Shown piece after piece: positions 48,005-60,779 of a stretch of DNA of 64,000 bases. Location: the NCBI GenBank assembly GCA_016808115.1, contig JAEQBH010005286.1:81001-145000 (forward strand). The letters run 5' to 3'. The notes under the pieces are model-generated. The model worked only from the letters and a program-made list of their open reading frames with translations. It ran no database searches and had not been told where the DNA came from. Numbering within the stretch: position 1 is the first letter of the stretch; every line of letters starts with the position of its first letter. Both the position numbers and the translations under genes were made by a program. Source of the DNA: Tetrastigma voinierianum. Lineage: Eukaryota; Streptophyta; Magnoliopsida; Vitales; Vitaceae.

Positions 48005-48926
48005 ATATTTCAGAGATCTTCCGTGCATACCTTCCAGATAGAGAGATTGATTTTCAAATCAATTAAATTTCTGATAAAACCAATCTCTATGCACCTTACG
48101 GATGGCCTTTAGAGTTGGAAAGAATTGAAAGTACATATGGAAGAGCTGTGAGGCGTTTGTCGCCAAGTGCTTCACCTCGGGGTTTCCTGCTTTATTTTCT
48201 CGTGAAGAAAAGGATGGAAGCCTTAGATTGTATTGATTATGTAGAGTTGAATAAAGTGACAATACGAATCAATAATTGGTCACTTAATTGATGATCTTTT
48301 TTTATCAATTACAGGAGCTTAGGTATTTTCAAAAAATTGATCCGAGGTCGTTACCATCAATTAAAGATCCTGCACGATGATGTTCCCAAGACACTTTTAA
48401 AAACACTCGTACGGGCATTACGCAGTTCTTAGTCATGCCACTTTGGACTAACTAATGCCCCAAATTGCTTATGTGGATCTTATGAATAGACTCTTTCAAT
48501 TTTATTTTAGATCAATTTGTTATAGTATTCATCGATGACATTTGATTTATTCAGAAGTAAGGAAGATCATGTGGAGCATCTGAGTTGTTTTACGTATTCC
48601 AGGGAAAAATCGCTTGTATACAAATCAAGAAAATGCCGCTTTGGTTAGACAATGTTGCCTTCTAGGACATGTGATTTCAGCTTCTAGGTTTATGTTGATC
48701 CTCAAAAGATCGAGGTACTGTAGAATTGGAAACCACCTACGCACGCGATTGAGATACGTTTTCGGTTTAGTAGGTACCATCGAAAGTTCGCTGGTGGGTT
48801 TTCGGGTTAGCGGGTTCTTCGACTTGCACCTGACAAGGAAAGAGGTGGAAAGTTTGTATGGTCAAGCATGTCAGCAAAGTCATGAACTAAAACAATCGAC
48901 CTCAAATTTCGCCTACACTTCCATCA
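48005..48926 (+). pseudogene. Chromovirus-like gypsy reverse transcriptase, N-terminal part
   Basis: Plus-strand reading in shifting frames gives REIDFQ-like text (48040), KKDGSLRL and IDYVELNKVTI (48200-48265), then ITQFLVMP (about 48418-48440) and VIVFIDDI with the FIDD catalytic motif (about 48517-48543). LLGHVIS (about 48660) and, at the end, a block related to FLGL and LTRKEV follow. Gag and protease are missing on the left. Stops are frequent. Pol is interrupted at 48926 by a solo LTR and resumes at 52187. Confidence 0.85.
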
Positions 48927-50719
48927 TGTAACACCCCGTCCCGAGAGAGTCTACAGTACATGATACTGAAGGGGTGTATAAGAGTACCAAGTGTCATATT
49001 GTAGTATTTTGGAGAATAAAATATGAAATGATAAATTATGGAACCCGGGATTTGTGTATGAAAATAAGGGTAAAATTGTCATTTAGTAAAAACCAAATTA
49101 GAGATGGGCCACAATACAAATAACATAAGTTACAATTGAAAAATTAAAGAGATGAGGGCTAGTTGCAATTAATGAAAAGTTGATATTTTAAAGAGGGAGA
49201 TAAAACAAAAATCTCATTTTTGTCTCAAAGTTTGCCCTAGCAAACCCGTAGGAGGAGAAGGAGAGAGCCAAGAGGGGGAAGAAGAGGCGGAAGGAGGAAG
49301 CGAGTGTAAGATCAAAATCGCATTAATCCTTTGATGCTTTGCATATGAATCCCAAGGTTTTGGATGAAGATTTGTTTCTCCTTTGGTCTGTGGTTGGAAA
49401 AATCACATAAACCTTTGATTTGTTGAGGTTAGAAGGGTAAAACCCCAATTGGTAGAAAAACAAACATGGAATCATCAAATTAAATGATGTTAAGAAAATT
49501 GTGACCTTGCTGAATTCATAAGATTTTTTACCTAGGTTTTGTTGTATGGAGTCTCAAACCACCAATACAAGTGTTGGTGGAGTGGTTTTGAATGACTTTC
49601 ATGTTGATTATTGAGGTATTACGGTTTTGAGGATTGCCAGGAAAAAAACAGTGGAGAATGTTGGGTTTTTAAAGGAATTGTCACAAAATTTCAGAAACCC
49701 TCATTTGTTTCATTATAGTTTTAGTTAGAATCATCCAAATGAATTGATTCCAATTGGTAAATAACCATAAGAGATAGGTCTACAAATGTATAGAAGGTAC
49801 CAAGAGTAAAATGTATCTCTAAGGCTCCCAAATACGGATTGAAAGGTGAGCTCATGTAGCTCACTGATTATGCTATGTTTTGGGTATTGTTGTAGTGTTT
49901 TGGACATAAGTGGAGTTTCTCACCATCCAAATCGAAAGGATTCAAAATTTTGGGTAAATTATACTTCTAGGGGAATAATTTAATGAAGAAAGTGTGCAAA
50001 TTTAAAACCCGCAGTGCCTGGGAATATTTCCAAGTGGAGCTATGTGCATTCTGCTCTACCAATTTGAGTAATCTAGATATAAATACAATAACTCGAAGTC
50101 TGGGGTGATCCAAATTGGGTGATTCCAATTGGAGAAGAAACCTTAGAACCATAGCTTCAAATTAGTGAAGAAAAAATTTCCAATTTATGGATTTAAGACC
50201 CCATAAATCATGGATAACAATGGGTGATTCAGTGAACTAAACAATTTGGCATCAAAAACATGCTGTAACTTGTGTTATGTGGTTGAGGGCCTTAGAGAAG
50301 GAATTTTAAATTTAAAATTTAATAGATGTCATTGGATATATAAAGGAATGATTCGAGAGTTTCATGATTTTTTGAAGACTGCTTGAATAATTTTTGGGTA
50401 ATAAAGTCCGTGAGTATTGTTGGAAAAGGTCACAAACGAGTGTTTTTTTTTTGTTAGGGGCTTTTTAGTGCTCAAGGGTAAGTTGTTAATTTAGCTTTAT
50501 ATGAATGTTGTGTGACCCTAAAGTGACTTGTGTGTGAAGTACATTAAGTTTTACGCTATACGCAGGCAATTAACACAAGTACCAGTCTGGCTGAGTGTGT
50601 AGGCTAAAGCAAAGGCTGAAAGTGCTGAGAGTTGTGCTCAAGTTTCGAAACAGCAGGTGAGAAACGAACTCATTTTCCAAATACTAGTGTATTATTATTA
50701 TTATAAACTGTTTTACATT

Positions 50720-50915
50720 GGTATTTCATGGTTTTGATTTGCAAACCATTTTCAAGAAGCAAGCAATGAATTAGAAAGCAAGCAAATGATTTTTAAATTG
50801 TAAACCATCTTTCAAGAAAGCAATTAAGCAAATGGTTTTTTTTAAATTGTAAACCATTTTACAAGCAAGCAAGCAAATGGTTTTAAATTGTAAAACCATT
50901 TTTCAAAGAGCAAGC
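50720..50915 (+). repeat. About 50-bp tandem repeat, four units
   Basis: Units contain GCAAGCAAATGG, then TTTAAATTGTAAACCATTTT and CAAG. The AAATGGTTT and AAACCATTT halves are inverted repeats, so each unit can fold. Confidence 0.85.
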
Positions 50916-51524
50916 AAAAAGAATATTTGTGAAAACAGGCCTTCCCTAGTTCTAAGCAAGGTAACCTGCCGAGGTAGTCCGTGACGTGCACGTGGTGCTG
51001 GGATCTCACATGCACAGTTTTGCCTGGTCGGCAAACTTAGGTCATACATCATACATTTAAAGGAGATCATGGCACGTACATGAGTATATAAGGTTATGAG
51101 CTCTAACTAACTTATGGTAATGGCGACACAAGGTCAATTCCACCATATTCATCTGGTAAGGTGATGCGATTAATGTGTCCTTCCAATCCAAGACGGCTGA
51201 TGCACGTGCTCCCGTGTTCATTGGTGGTACAAAGAAGCAAGCATAGGCCTCCAAATGGTTGATGATTTATAAGCATGATCATTAGCTCTGAAAATAATAA
51301 CCATTGGTGCACTCCACGCCTGTGCTTCAGAGATTTAAAAGCAAACTGGCTGAGCACAAAACCCGCTTATATTTCAAACGATCTGGCTCAAAATCCCTGT
51401 GCTCCGTGGTGGACTTTAAAAGAACTAGCTGAGCCCAAGCTCCGTGTTTATAAAAGCTTTGGCAGTCTCTTAAAGCAAGAGGTTTGTGAAAGGTTTCTGA
51501 GAAAACTTATACAAAGAAAGCAAG

Positions 51525-51640
51525 GCAAGTATTAAAGTTTTATAAACTTTTAAAAGCAAGCAAGGGGCATTAAAGTTTTATAAACTTTTAAAAGTAAGTA
51601 CATAAAGTTTTAGAAACTTTAAGTAAGAAAGCAAGGCTTC
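51525..51640 (+). repeat. About 45-bp palindromic tandem repeat, three units
   Basis: Each unit centres on AAAGTTTTATAAACTTTTAAA (fewer matches in the third) and is separated by GCAAGCAAGG-like text. Confidence 0.8.
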
Positions 51641-52186
51641 TGGAAAATATCTTGTAAAAGAGAGTTTTATAGTTTTGAGATATTTTCAGAAAAAGAAATC
51701 CTTTTATAAAGCATACACTCACCGAGCCTGCTAAATTTCATTATTTTCCCATGAAAAACTATTTTCCGCGTAATGTGCATGCTCTGACATTGGAGCGCTT
51801 TAGATTCAATTCGACTTCTATATTTGTGATGTATTACTATTTTCTCAAGGAAAATACTTTGAATTTGTATGTAAAGGAATATATGTATGTACATAAGGGG
51901 TGGTTTTGAAATGTGTGGAGCTTCAGGCTCTCAGGAAAGAATGTTGTCAAGTTGCCATATTTGAAATAGTGTAAATTGTGTATACAGGATTTGGGACATG
52001 TCCTATATGCAGCTGTTATGCTGCCGAAATTTTATAAAATCGTAAGTTTAGAAAAGAAAAAAAAAATTATACGAGATTGAAGTAAGAAATACGGCTACGC
52101 TTCACAAGATTTTATAGTCAAGTAAGAAATCACCCATTTCTATGAGCCACAAGACACCCGCCTATAAGAGGGGGTGGGGTGTGTCA

Positions 52187-54100
52187 AGCATCAAGGCGGT
52201 GACGTAATATACAGCAGTATCAGGATGCTTCCAGTGTATTTAGGTGTTTGTTAATGCAACATGAAAATTTGATAGCATATGCTTCTAGACAATTGAAGAA
52301 ACATGAGTAAAATTATCCGACACACGACTTAGAGCTGGCTGCTGTAGTCTTTGCTCTAAGGATATGGAGGCACATTATATGGTTCCATGTAGAATTTTAC
52401 GTATCACAAGAGCCTCGCAATATTTATTCACACAGAAGGAGCAATACGAGATAAAGGAGATGTGGGTCAATTCATTAAGGATTATGAGTGCACTATCAAT
52501 ACCATCCTAGGCTAATGTGGTAGCCGATGCTCTTAGTAGGAAATTCATTGTTCCATATCTCACTTAAAGGCTGTATACCTCTCTAGACTTGTGGAATTGA
52601 GGCCTTTAGGTGTGAGACTAGAGTTGACTGATACTAGAGCTTTACTAGCTACATTTCATGTTCGTCCGATACTAATAGATAGGATAAGGGAGCTACAGAC
52701 TCAAGATCCAAACATGATTGCTGAAAAGGAAACTGTGTCCTGGGCAAATAAAGGATTTTCAAGACGAGCAAATGGTAATAGTGATGATGGGTCACATATT
52801 ATGTGTACCGGATGTGGGAGAATTAAAGAAAGAGATCATGGAAGAGGCTCACTCTTCTGCACATGCGATGCATCCAGGAAGCACTAAAATGTATCATACC
52901 CTGAGGGAACACTATTGATGGAGGGGTATGAAGAAAGATGTTGCGTAGTTTTGTCTGCTGCATGCTCCCATTTGTCGCAAGTCAAGGCCGAGCATCAAAG
53001 ACCGTAGGCTCTACGCCCCTTCCGATCCCTGAAATGCGGGAGAAAATCAACATGACTCAGATGTTGGGGATCGCCAAGGCCATAGAGTGGTTATGACGCG
53101 ATACGGGGTGATCATGATAGATCGACGAACCACTTTCATTTCCTACCTATGAAAAATAGTGACTCAATTGAGAAGTTGGTTGAATTGTATGTAAAAGAGA
53201 TTGTGCGACTTCATGGTACGCCGCATCAATAGCATCGTATAGGAAAGATCCACTGGGCTTACTTCCCGATTCCGCCCAAATTCATGAGAGCTGGTACTAG
53301 GTTACATTTCAAGACGCTTCCATCCTCGAAGGATGGCCAATCGAAGAACCATACGTACATTGGAAGATATGCTCAGGGCTTGTGTGTTAGAGTTTAAAGG
53401 AAGTTGGGATAGACATCTACCATTAATGGAGTTTGCATACAACAATAGTTATCAATCAAGCATTAAAATGGCGTCTTACGAGGCCTTATATGGAAGGAAG
53501 TGTAGGACTCCATTATGTCGATGAGGTAGGTGAGAGAAAATTGTCGTGTCCAGAATCGTTTCAAGTCACTTACATATAATGTTAAGGTTATCGTGAGATA
53601 GATTAAAGATAAAGACAAGATCTAGATGTGGTGCTATGTCGATAACCGTAACGAGAGGGATTTAGGGAATTTATGAGTGGATCATTTACGAGATATCACC
53701 TGAAAAGGTGCGTGATTCAGAAGAAAGGGAAGCAGTCCTATACGGAACTTCAAGAGATCGGTGGAAATGAAGCAGTGGAAGGCATGACGGTCAGGATTAT
53801 AATTTGACCGCGTATCACATGATGTCTTCATGTTTCAAGGCCTTCGAAAGTATAGCGCATCCACCCACGTGTTAAGAGATCAACCGGGTTGAGTTGGAAA
53901 GAATTGATCATGAAGAAAGAGGCTGTTTGTGAATGTTGATCGAAAGGACTGTGCCATCGTAACAAAGTGATTCTCATAAGGTGCCGTGGATGAATCACTA
54001 CAGAGGAAGCAACATGGGAACGAAGATCGGGGATATAAACTCATTATCCACACTGCTTAATGTATGATATTTAAATTTCAAGGACGAAATTCTTCGAGGT
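52187..54100 (+). pseudogene. Chromovirus-like gypsy pol: RNase H, integrase and chromodomain-like end
   Basis: RNase H: CLLMQHENLIAYASRQL, THDLELAAVVFAL and DALSRK-like text near 52530. Integrase: AHAMHPGSTKMYHTLREHYW in the zinc-finger region (about 52860-52920), a decayed core around 53000-53330 with DSIEKLVELYVKEIVRLHGTP (53160-53225), then TLEDMLRACVLEF, MEFAYNNSYQSSIKMA and YEALYGRKCRTPL (53345-53520). The tail ends EEATWE (about 54003), the mark of an integrase-linked chromodomain, which targets insertion to chromatin. ATTTCAAGGACGAAATTC follows, the usual text before the 3' LTR. It is broken by many stops. Homology continues directly from the RT part at 48926. Confidence 0.87.
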
Positions 54101-56995
54101 GAATTCAAGACCTCGAATTTAATAGCTCTCATGAATAAGAAATTTCATTTAATTGCTATACCGATCGAAATGTACCAAATAATGTACAAACAAAAACAAA
54201 CCCTGAAAGAAAATATTCCAAACAATACAAATTCAAAGAAACTAAATAGATTAAAACAAAATTATGTAAAGGTGAAACGCAATTTTCCGTATGGCAGAAA
54301 CTGTGAACTGCCATTGAAAATCCCTAAATTTTTCAGATCCCTGATTAATAAGTTTTTATCACAACCGCTGAATCCGCCTCACGAAATCTAGTTACCCAAT
54401 CAAATTTCGTTTGTTCTAGACGCCTTTAATTTTCACCAAATTCAGGACATGAAAACGCGAACCCATAAAACGAAAATAAAATCCCGAAAAATGTCACAAT
54501 AGCTAAAGAATCTATCAAGATGGGATGGAACCGGGAAACAGTATGAAATAAATTGTTTCGGACTGAAACGGATCGAAAGATAGTGTGATACGCTGGTCCC
54601 ACTTTCAATTTTAATAAAAAAAAAGAAATAAAAAGCTCTTGAAATCGCCTCACTGACAGAGAGTCAAACTATAGAGATTTTTTTAATTTTTTTCTCTTTT
54701 AAATATTCTCTCTTCATTCAATGAGTTCGATCGTCTATTTCTGTGGTCGTATTTAAAAGTAAGTCTATTAATTTATTTAGGCATAATCAAAAAAACAAGT
54801 GATTCATCAGAATTGCAAAATTTAAAACTAGTTTTTAGTTTTTCTCGTATCTACTACGTTTCTACTAGTCGTGGATTTTGACCTATAATCAAAGCACTTC
54901 TGCTGATAGAGCAACGCTGAGGTAGATCGAAATCAATGGATTTCATCACGTGAAATAGTGAATACGTATGAATACGTATAAATAGCAGAACACGTATGAA
55001 ACACATAAATATATATATAGTGCATATATGAAAAAAGTAGTGCTATAAATAGTAACACGTAAATGAATGAATAAATTGTTTTGGTATGACCATTTTATAA
55101 AGTATAATAAGTATTATATATAAAATTGAATGAGTTAGAATAAGAAAATCATAAGAACAAAAGATGTTGAGTTCAATTGATTTTAATCAATTGGAAGTGA
55201 TTAAATGATTAAGGGTTGCTGGAAAGTATAGTATAGTTAATGGTATAAATGAACAAGATTAAGGTATGAATGTTAATGAATTTTATGGATAATAGCCTCA
55301 GAGGGAGGAAGCAACAACAAAGGTGAAATTTTTAAAGGAGGAAAATGGTTTAAATAACTAAGGTGAGGGAAAATGTATAGTGTTTATGTAAAAAAAAAAA
55401 ATATAGATACAGGATATATATATATAAGATATATATATATATATAAGAGAGAAAGAGAGGTTATGCAGAGAGATATATATATATATATATATACAGATAT
55501 ATATGCTGCTTTATCAATGTATATGTTTTCTCATATTTATGCTATAAATGTTCAAACAAAAGAGAAATGTGGTTTTCTTTGACTTTAAATTATGTTGAGA
55601 AAATATGAAATGATTATGGCTCTAGTTTTATAGCAAGATTTTATATTTCATAGAAATAAAGTTGGTTATGAATGTGTATTTTATATATACATGTTTATAT
55701 GAAAATGTTTGAATCCATATAATTCTATGTTACAAAGATAAAGGTTAAAGGAAAGCTCTATCAAAGTACTTTACGTGCATGGTACATGGGAAAGGGTTAG
55801 GATTTTTTTATATATGGAAGAGGATGAACGCCATACACGTGTACAATGTGGGAAAGCTGTACTAACGTATAATGTGATTATTTTATACAGGCTAATAAAA
55901 GAATGGCACATTTATCTGAGGTTCCTTTTCGAATCATCCTGATCGTAAAGAACGTTTCTAGGTTCTTCTATACCAATGTTTTTTGTCTAACTTTATATTA
56001 AGACTTTACTTCTTCTGAGACCCTTTCGCACTAACCTCGCTGATCAGAATAACTTTTCTCTTATACCTTTCTCACGTGGACCTGTCAGTAAGATAAAATG
56101 TGGGTCTAATGATACATAGATTCAAAAAGGAAAAGAAAGTATATCGAAGATATGCTTTATACAACCTGGCTTTATTACATTATATTTGATCTAGGTATAA
56201 GCGAAAACAAATGTTTATGAAAATGATGATGTTTATAATAATTGTCATAATGTATTTTTATGGCGCTGGAAAAAGTAAACAAATGTTTGCGGAAAGGATA
56301 TATATACAATCGTTCATACGCTGTATTTGAATAGAAGGGAAAGAAATGCAAAGTAAATGTTTATGGAAATGAGATCTTATACAAATTTTACACATAGTAT
56401 TTGAACTATATCCGAAACATTATTTTCCTATGAACTCCAGACTTCCCACCGAGCTCTTGAGCTCACCCCTTTTCCAAATGTTTTGCTAAAATGTTTTCAG
56501 TGCAAGAGACCGACGTAGTTCAACATCCGCTGATACTCCGCCTCAAGTGATGTTCACTTTTAAGCAGCACAGTTGTTGTAAATAACAATGAAAAGTAACC
56601 TTATTTTGTAAATCAGAGTATAAGTTTTGGTGATTGCTTATATATCTGAAAATAGAAAATGATTTTAAAGTTTGATTTGAAATTGTTTTGTGGGACTTGA
56701 ATGTCCTACTGTCGGCGTGAGTCAATTAAATTGGTTCATTAGTGGTACAAATGGGGAAATGTCCTAAAAAAAAACAGATGGAAACTCCCCGCCGCATTTT
56801 CTATAAAGGGTTTAATGTTAAAAAAAAATTTCCACCATGTTTCATAAGATTTTAATAGTTACAACTGATAAATGGGTCTCGCTCCTCATGATCAATTTTA
56901 AAAGGCTAAACGAAATAAAGGTTTGTTTTTTTTCGAACTGTGAGGGAGTGCTCAAGGGTCCCCGAGTTAGGAAAATGAACCCGCTGGGTCCCCTC
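54101..56995 (+). mobile_element. 3' LTR of the chromovirus-like element, right end approximate
   Basis: TGAATTCAAGACC begins right after the GACGAAATTC block. 54300-55060 matches the reverse complement of 745-1640. The middle has AT repeats and gene-free text. The last 250 bases (56760-56995) carry poly-A runs, ATGGGTCTCGCTCCTCATGA and GGTCCCCTCA, resembling other LTR ends here. The right end and a target duplication are not certain. Confidence 0.6.
55417..55503. repeat. Interrupted TA microsatellites
   Basis: TA runs at about 55417-55444 and 55472-55503 are separated by AAGAGAGAAAGAGAGG. Confidence 0.95.
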
Positions 56996-58035
56996 ATTTT
57001 GTGTTCTTGAAACCTTTTGTCTTTAAATTTAATGTTTTTTATGTTATTTAGTTTTCAAAAAAGAAAAGAAAACTAACAATTTAAATATATTTTTCTTATT
57101 TTTTTTAAGAATAAAAATAGTTTTCAAAACTAATAAATATACTCCCTTAAATTTATGAAAATGCTCCTTAAATAAACACTTTTTAAAGTTTGGAAAGTGT
57201 TTGAAAAGACAACACATTTAGTAATGAAATTTTTAATTAGAACTGAAAGAAGCATTGAAATGACATACAATAACTTTCAAACGAACTTTATAATAATCTT
57301 TGGGAAAAATGGCTGCCAATATAATTGGTGTCTTGTGAAACTGTGCCTCAAAAAAAATTACGAATCAAACATATCTGTTTTCTATCTTCCTGTTTTTAAC
57401 AAAAATAATTTTTAAAATAGGGAATCAAACAAACTCTAGCATGCTGAAGTTTGTCTTGAAAGCCAAAACCCAAAACCAGGCACTTGGAATAATCCTTACC
57501 CATTCAAAATTGTTAATCCCTACATTCCCCATTCAATAGTCACATGTGATGGCACACCTGGGAAACGCCGCCAGCTGCAAGAATGATACTTACAAAGAAG
57601 TAAGAGCCCATTTGATTCCCATTTCTGGCACATGCTCTGCTCTACAAATGAAAAATAATTTAAAATTTGTTTGGGTCAAAAGGCTGGGGTCCCCATCTTT
57701 GTGTCTCCACTGTTTCAAACTCTTGTCTCTAAGAAATGACTTTTTAGTGTCTGTGTCTCCACAGTTGTTTTTAAGCATATCACTGGTCCCTAATAGCCTA
57801 AACTTTGTAGATTTGAAACATGTTACCATCATCCTCAATGAGGTGTATGTCATAGGTGGAACTTGGTAGTGGGATGCATATACACTTATAAAGCAAAGAA
57901 TCCATTATTTTTTTTTTTACTTTTCTGAATCCATGCATTTATAAAATATTGGGAATCTAGACAAATATCTCCAAACAGAAAGATATTACCTGTGCTGAGT
58001 AGACTTGTTTTAGAATAAGATATCAATTCTTAAGA
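56996..58035. other. Unassigned spacer
   Basis: 57000-57150 is A/T homopolymer-rich and resembles the start of dispersed repeat D copy C (63415). An ORF of 107 codons (57546-57869, plus) reads with no known motif. No gene can be supported. Confidence 0.4.
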
Positions 58036-58078
58036 AAAGAAGAGAGAGAGAGAGAGAGAGAGAGATGATGATGATGAT
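58036..58078. repeat. (GA)n then (ATG)n microsatellites
   Basis: About 14 GA units (58039-58065), then four ATG units. Confidence 0.97.
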
Positions 58079-58959
58079 AATAGCGGAAGTTCAATTGGGA
58101 ATGGTGTAATTAATTTTACAAGATATACAACACAAGATAGTTCATATAAATAAAATAGATGTCCTTGTTATAAACACTAGTAGTGTGTTGGTAAAATCGC
58201 TAATATAAGATGAGGGGTGGGTGGCACCGTTAAAAGAAGAACTAACCACTTAGTGACACTCCAAATATACCCCAGTCGTTTCGACATGTTTGTGCATTGT
58301 GTTCTGGTCTTGACTGTTTGTGCTGAATGCGAAACTGGGAAATGAGACCGAAAGATAGAAATTTACATGCAAACGTAATTGGTCCAAAGAGACTCAAAAG
58401 AGGTTGCGATTTATGCCAAACAGCAGTATGAAACTGGATTAAACAGCAAGAGTTGTGGGCTTAAAAAGCAATATGTTAACTAAAAACAAGTTAATGGAGG
58501 CCAAAACATGGCCTTAGAAAATTCAATTAAAGATCAAATTGGTCTAATGTGAGATGCAAATCGCAAAGAGAGAAGAAGAGAGATGAAGCAGGGGCCAGCT
58601 ATAAGACAAGGGCTGATATTTAAGATCAAAGTGTTTCTTAAAAAATGGTATGGAACCCACAACTGTGTATGGATCCTTGGTTTTAGTTTATTGATATTTA
58701 CATCTCAACCTAGGGCTTTGATAAAGCTCATCCCAACATGAGTTTCTTGTTAAAATTTGATCTCTTTCTTAGGTTTGATAGATTTCTCATCCTCTAACCT
58801 AAAAGATTAGGGGAAGTATGTGTAAACTCCAAACAGAACATGAACGTTGGATTCATGGATTAAGTGCAAGGTAAAAGAGTTGGGTTAGAACAAACCCTAA
58901 TAAATTTGTGTATTTTGTTTGTGTATGGGTCATAACCCATATTAGAAGGGTTTTGGAAG
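58079..58959. other. Unassigned spacer leading into LTR-like DNA
   Basis: No coding sequence or repeat partner was recognised in this window. Confidence 0.35.
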
Positions 58960-59099
58960 AAATCCATGATGGATTTTTGAAGAAAGATATGAAATTGAAA
59001 GGGGAATTGCATAGAAAAGAGATTCCAAGATGAATTTGGAATTGTTTTGATGTGTGTTTGAAGGGTAGAAGTGATTGGGGATCAAGTACATGAAAAATG

Positions 59100-59225
59100 G
59101 GTGAAAATACCCATTACGGGCACTTTTCGGAGTCCTACGGTAGGATTGAAGTCACGGTGGGAACTAGTTCTTGGTCATTTTTGGCCCGATCCTGTAGGTA
59201 GGACTTAAAGTCCTACCGGTAGAAT
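59100..59225. repeat. Inverted-repeat cluster around AGTCCTACCGGTAG
   Basis: GAGTCCTACGGTAGGATTGAAGTC is followed about 60 bases later by GTAGGACTTAAAGTCCTACCGGTAG. Each holds a short palindrome, and the two are partly inverted relative to each other. Confidence 0.75.
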
Positions 59226-59979
59226 TGCTACTCTATTCCCAGTTTCAACCAGTTTTGGTATTTTAGCCATAACTTACTCATTTCTTATCCGATTTGAGTG
59301 ATTCAAGTGGCTACGTAAAATAGACTTCAAGGGGAACAAAACTTAAAGAATAGGCATCGTCAAATTCTGATCCTAGGTTGCCTAAAAATCTACTCAAAGT
59401 GGGGCCATGTGCAAGTCAAATTCTGGTTCCAGCTTTGAACATAGAGTAGTCCGGATTGTTTCGGACGTAACTTGAGTTTCGGTGCTCCGAATTGGGTGAT
59501 TCCAGTCGGAATAGAACCCTTAGCACCTTAGCTTTAAATGAGTACAAAGACCTTGTGTCAAATATGAAGTTAGAACCCCGGGAAAATTAGTAATACAAAC
59601 TGTTTCTAGTGTCCCAGGAATTGCGCAGGCTAGTTTTGGCATGAAAATGCCATAACTTTAGTTTGGATGATCCAATTGGATTGATTCCAATTCCTAAGTA
59701 AAGTATATTCATAGAGGAATAAGAATATATGAATGAGGTGTGATTTCCTAGACCTCATACTTCACAAGAATATGGAGTGCCATATGAAATAGGCATGAAA
59801 CAAGGAAAATGTAGAAAATGAAGATGTATAGATGTGTTCATGAAACATGAGAATGATTATGGAAATGAAAATGAAAGCAATTGAAAGCAGGGAATGTGAA
59901 CAAGAAAGGCAATATGTAATGAACACGTAATGTGGTTAAGTGATATACGATTATTATCACACATAACCAGAAATGATAA

Positions 59980-60550
59980 CAAATGATAGGAATATATGAA
60001 TGAATATATGATTGAGTAATTATGAATGAGTATACTTAAATGAATTTATGAATGAGTATATGCGAATGAATATGTGAACGAGCACATGAATGTGTATATG
60101 AATGAGTATATGAAATGAGCACTTGAATGTGTATGTGAATGAGTATATAAAATGAATACGTGAATAAGTATACGTAAATGAAATTATGAATGAGGATACA
60201 TGAATAAGTACACATGAATGAAAATGTGGATGAGTATATAAATTAGTATATGAATGAGTATATATAAATTAGTATATAAATGAGTATACGTAAATTAGTA
60301 TATGAATGAGTATACGTAAATGAGTATACATGAATGAGTATACGTGAATGAGTGTATGATGAGTTTACATGAATGCATATGTAAATGCGGATATGAATGA
60401 GTACACATGAATGATTATACATGAATGAATACATGAATGAGTGTATGAATGAGTTACATGAATGCATATGTAAATGGGGATATGAATGAGTACAAATGAA
60501 TGAGTATAGGAATGAGTATAAGTGAGTGAATACATGAATGAGTATATCTT
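59980..60550 (+). repeat. Short-unit tandem array (ATGAATGAGTAT type)
   Basis: About 570 bp of degenerate 12-16 bp units: ATGAATGAGTATA, GTGAATGAGTATA, ACATGAATGAGTA. It is read as minus-strand ORFs rich in Ser-Tyr-Ile-His only because of the repeat. Confidence 0.95.
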
Positions 60551-60779
60551 AGAAAAGATAATACGAAAGTGATATTGGAATTGAAATGTGATTATGATCG
60601 GTTATGAATCTTGGTGTGAAATATATATAAGCATATATATATATTGAAGTTTGAATGATTATTCGAATTGTTTGTCAAACATGCTCATGTATGCGTGTGC
60701 GTGTATTTGCACTACAGATTAGAATTCTTGCATAAAAGTAAAAACTGATTTGAAATGTGATATTGAATGACCCGACATG

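Larger units (their letters stand above)
48927..52186 (+). mobile_element. Solo LTR (3.26 kb) inserted in gypsy pol
   Basis: Begins TGTAACACCCCG and ends GGTGGGGTGTGTCA, which are imperfect inverted repeats of each other as expected for LTR ends. CATCA stands just before it (48922-48926) and again two bases after it (52189-52193), a likely target duplication with two stray bases. Reverse transcriptase lies on its left and RNase H on its right. No coding sequence is seen inside. It carries two tandem arrays (50720-50915 and 51525-51640). Confidence 0.82.

Noticed and set aside
57546..57869. 107-codon ORF in the gene-poor spacer
   Set aside because: An antisense ORF of 87 codons overlaps it, and no motif, splice context or homologue is known to me.
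60243..60467. Tyr/Ile/His-rich minus-strand ORF
   Set aside because: It is a translation of the short tandem array.
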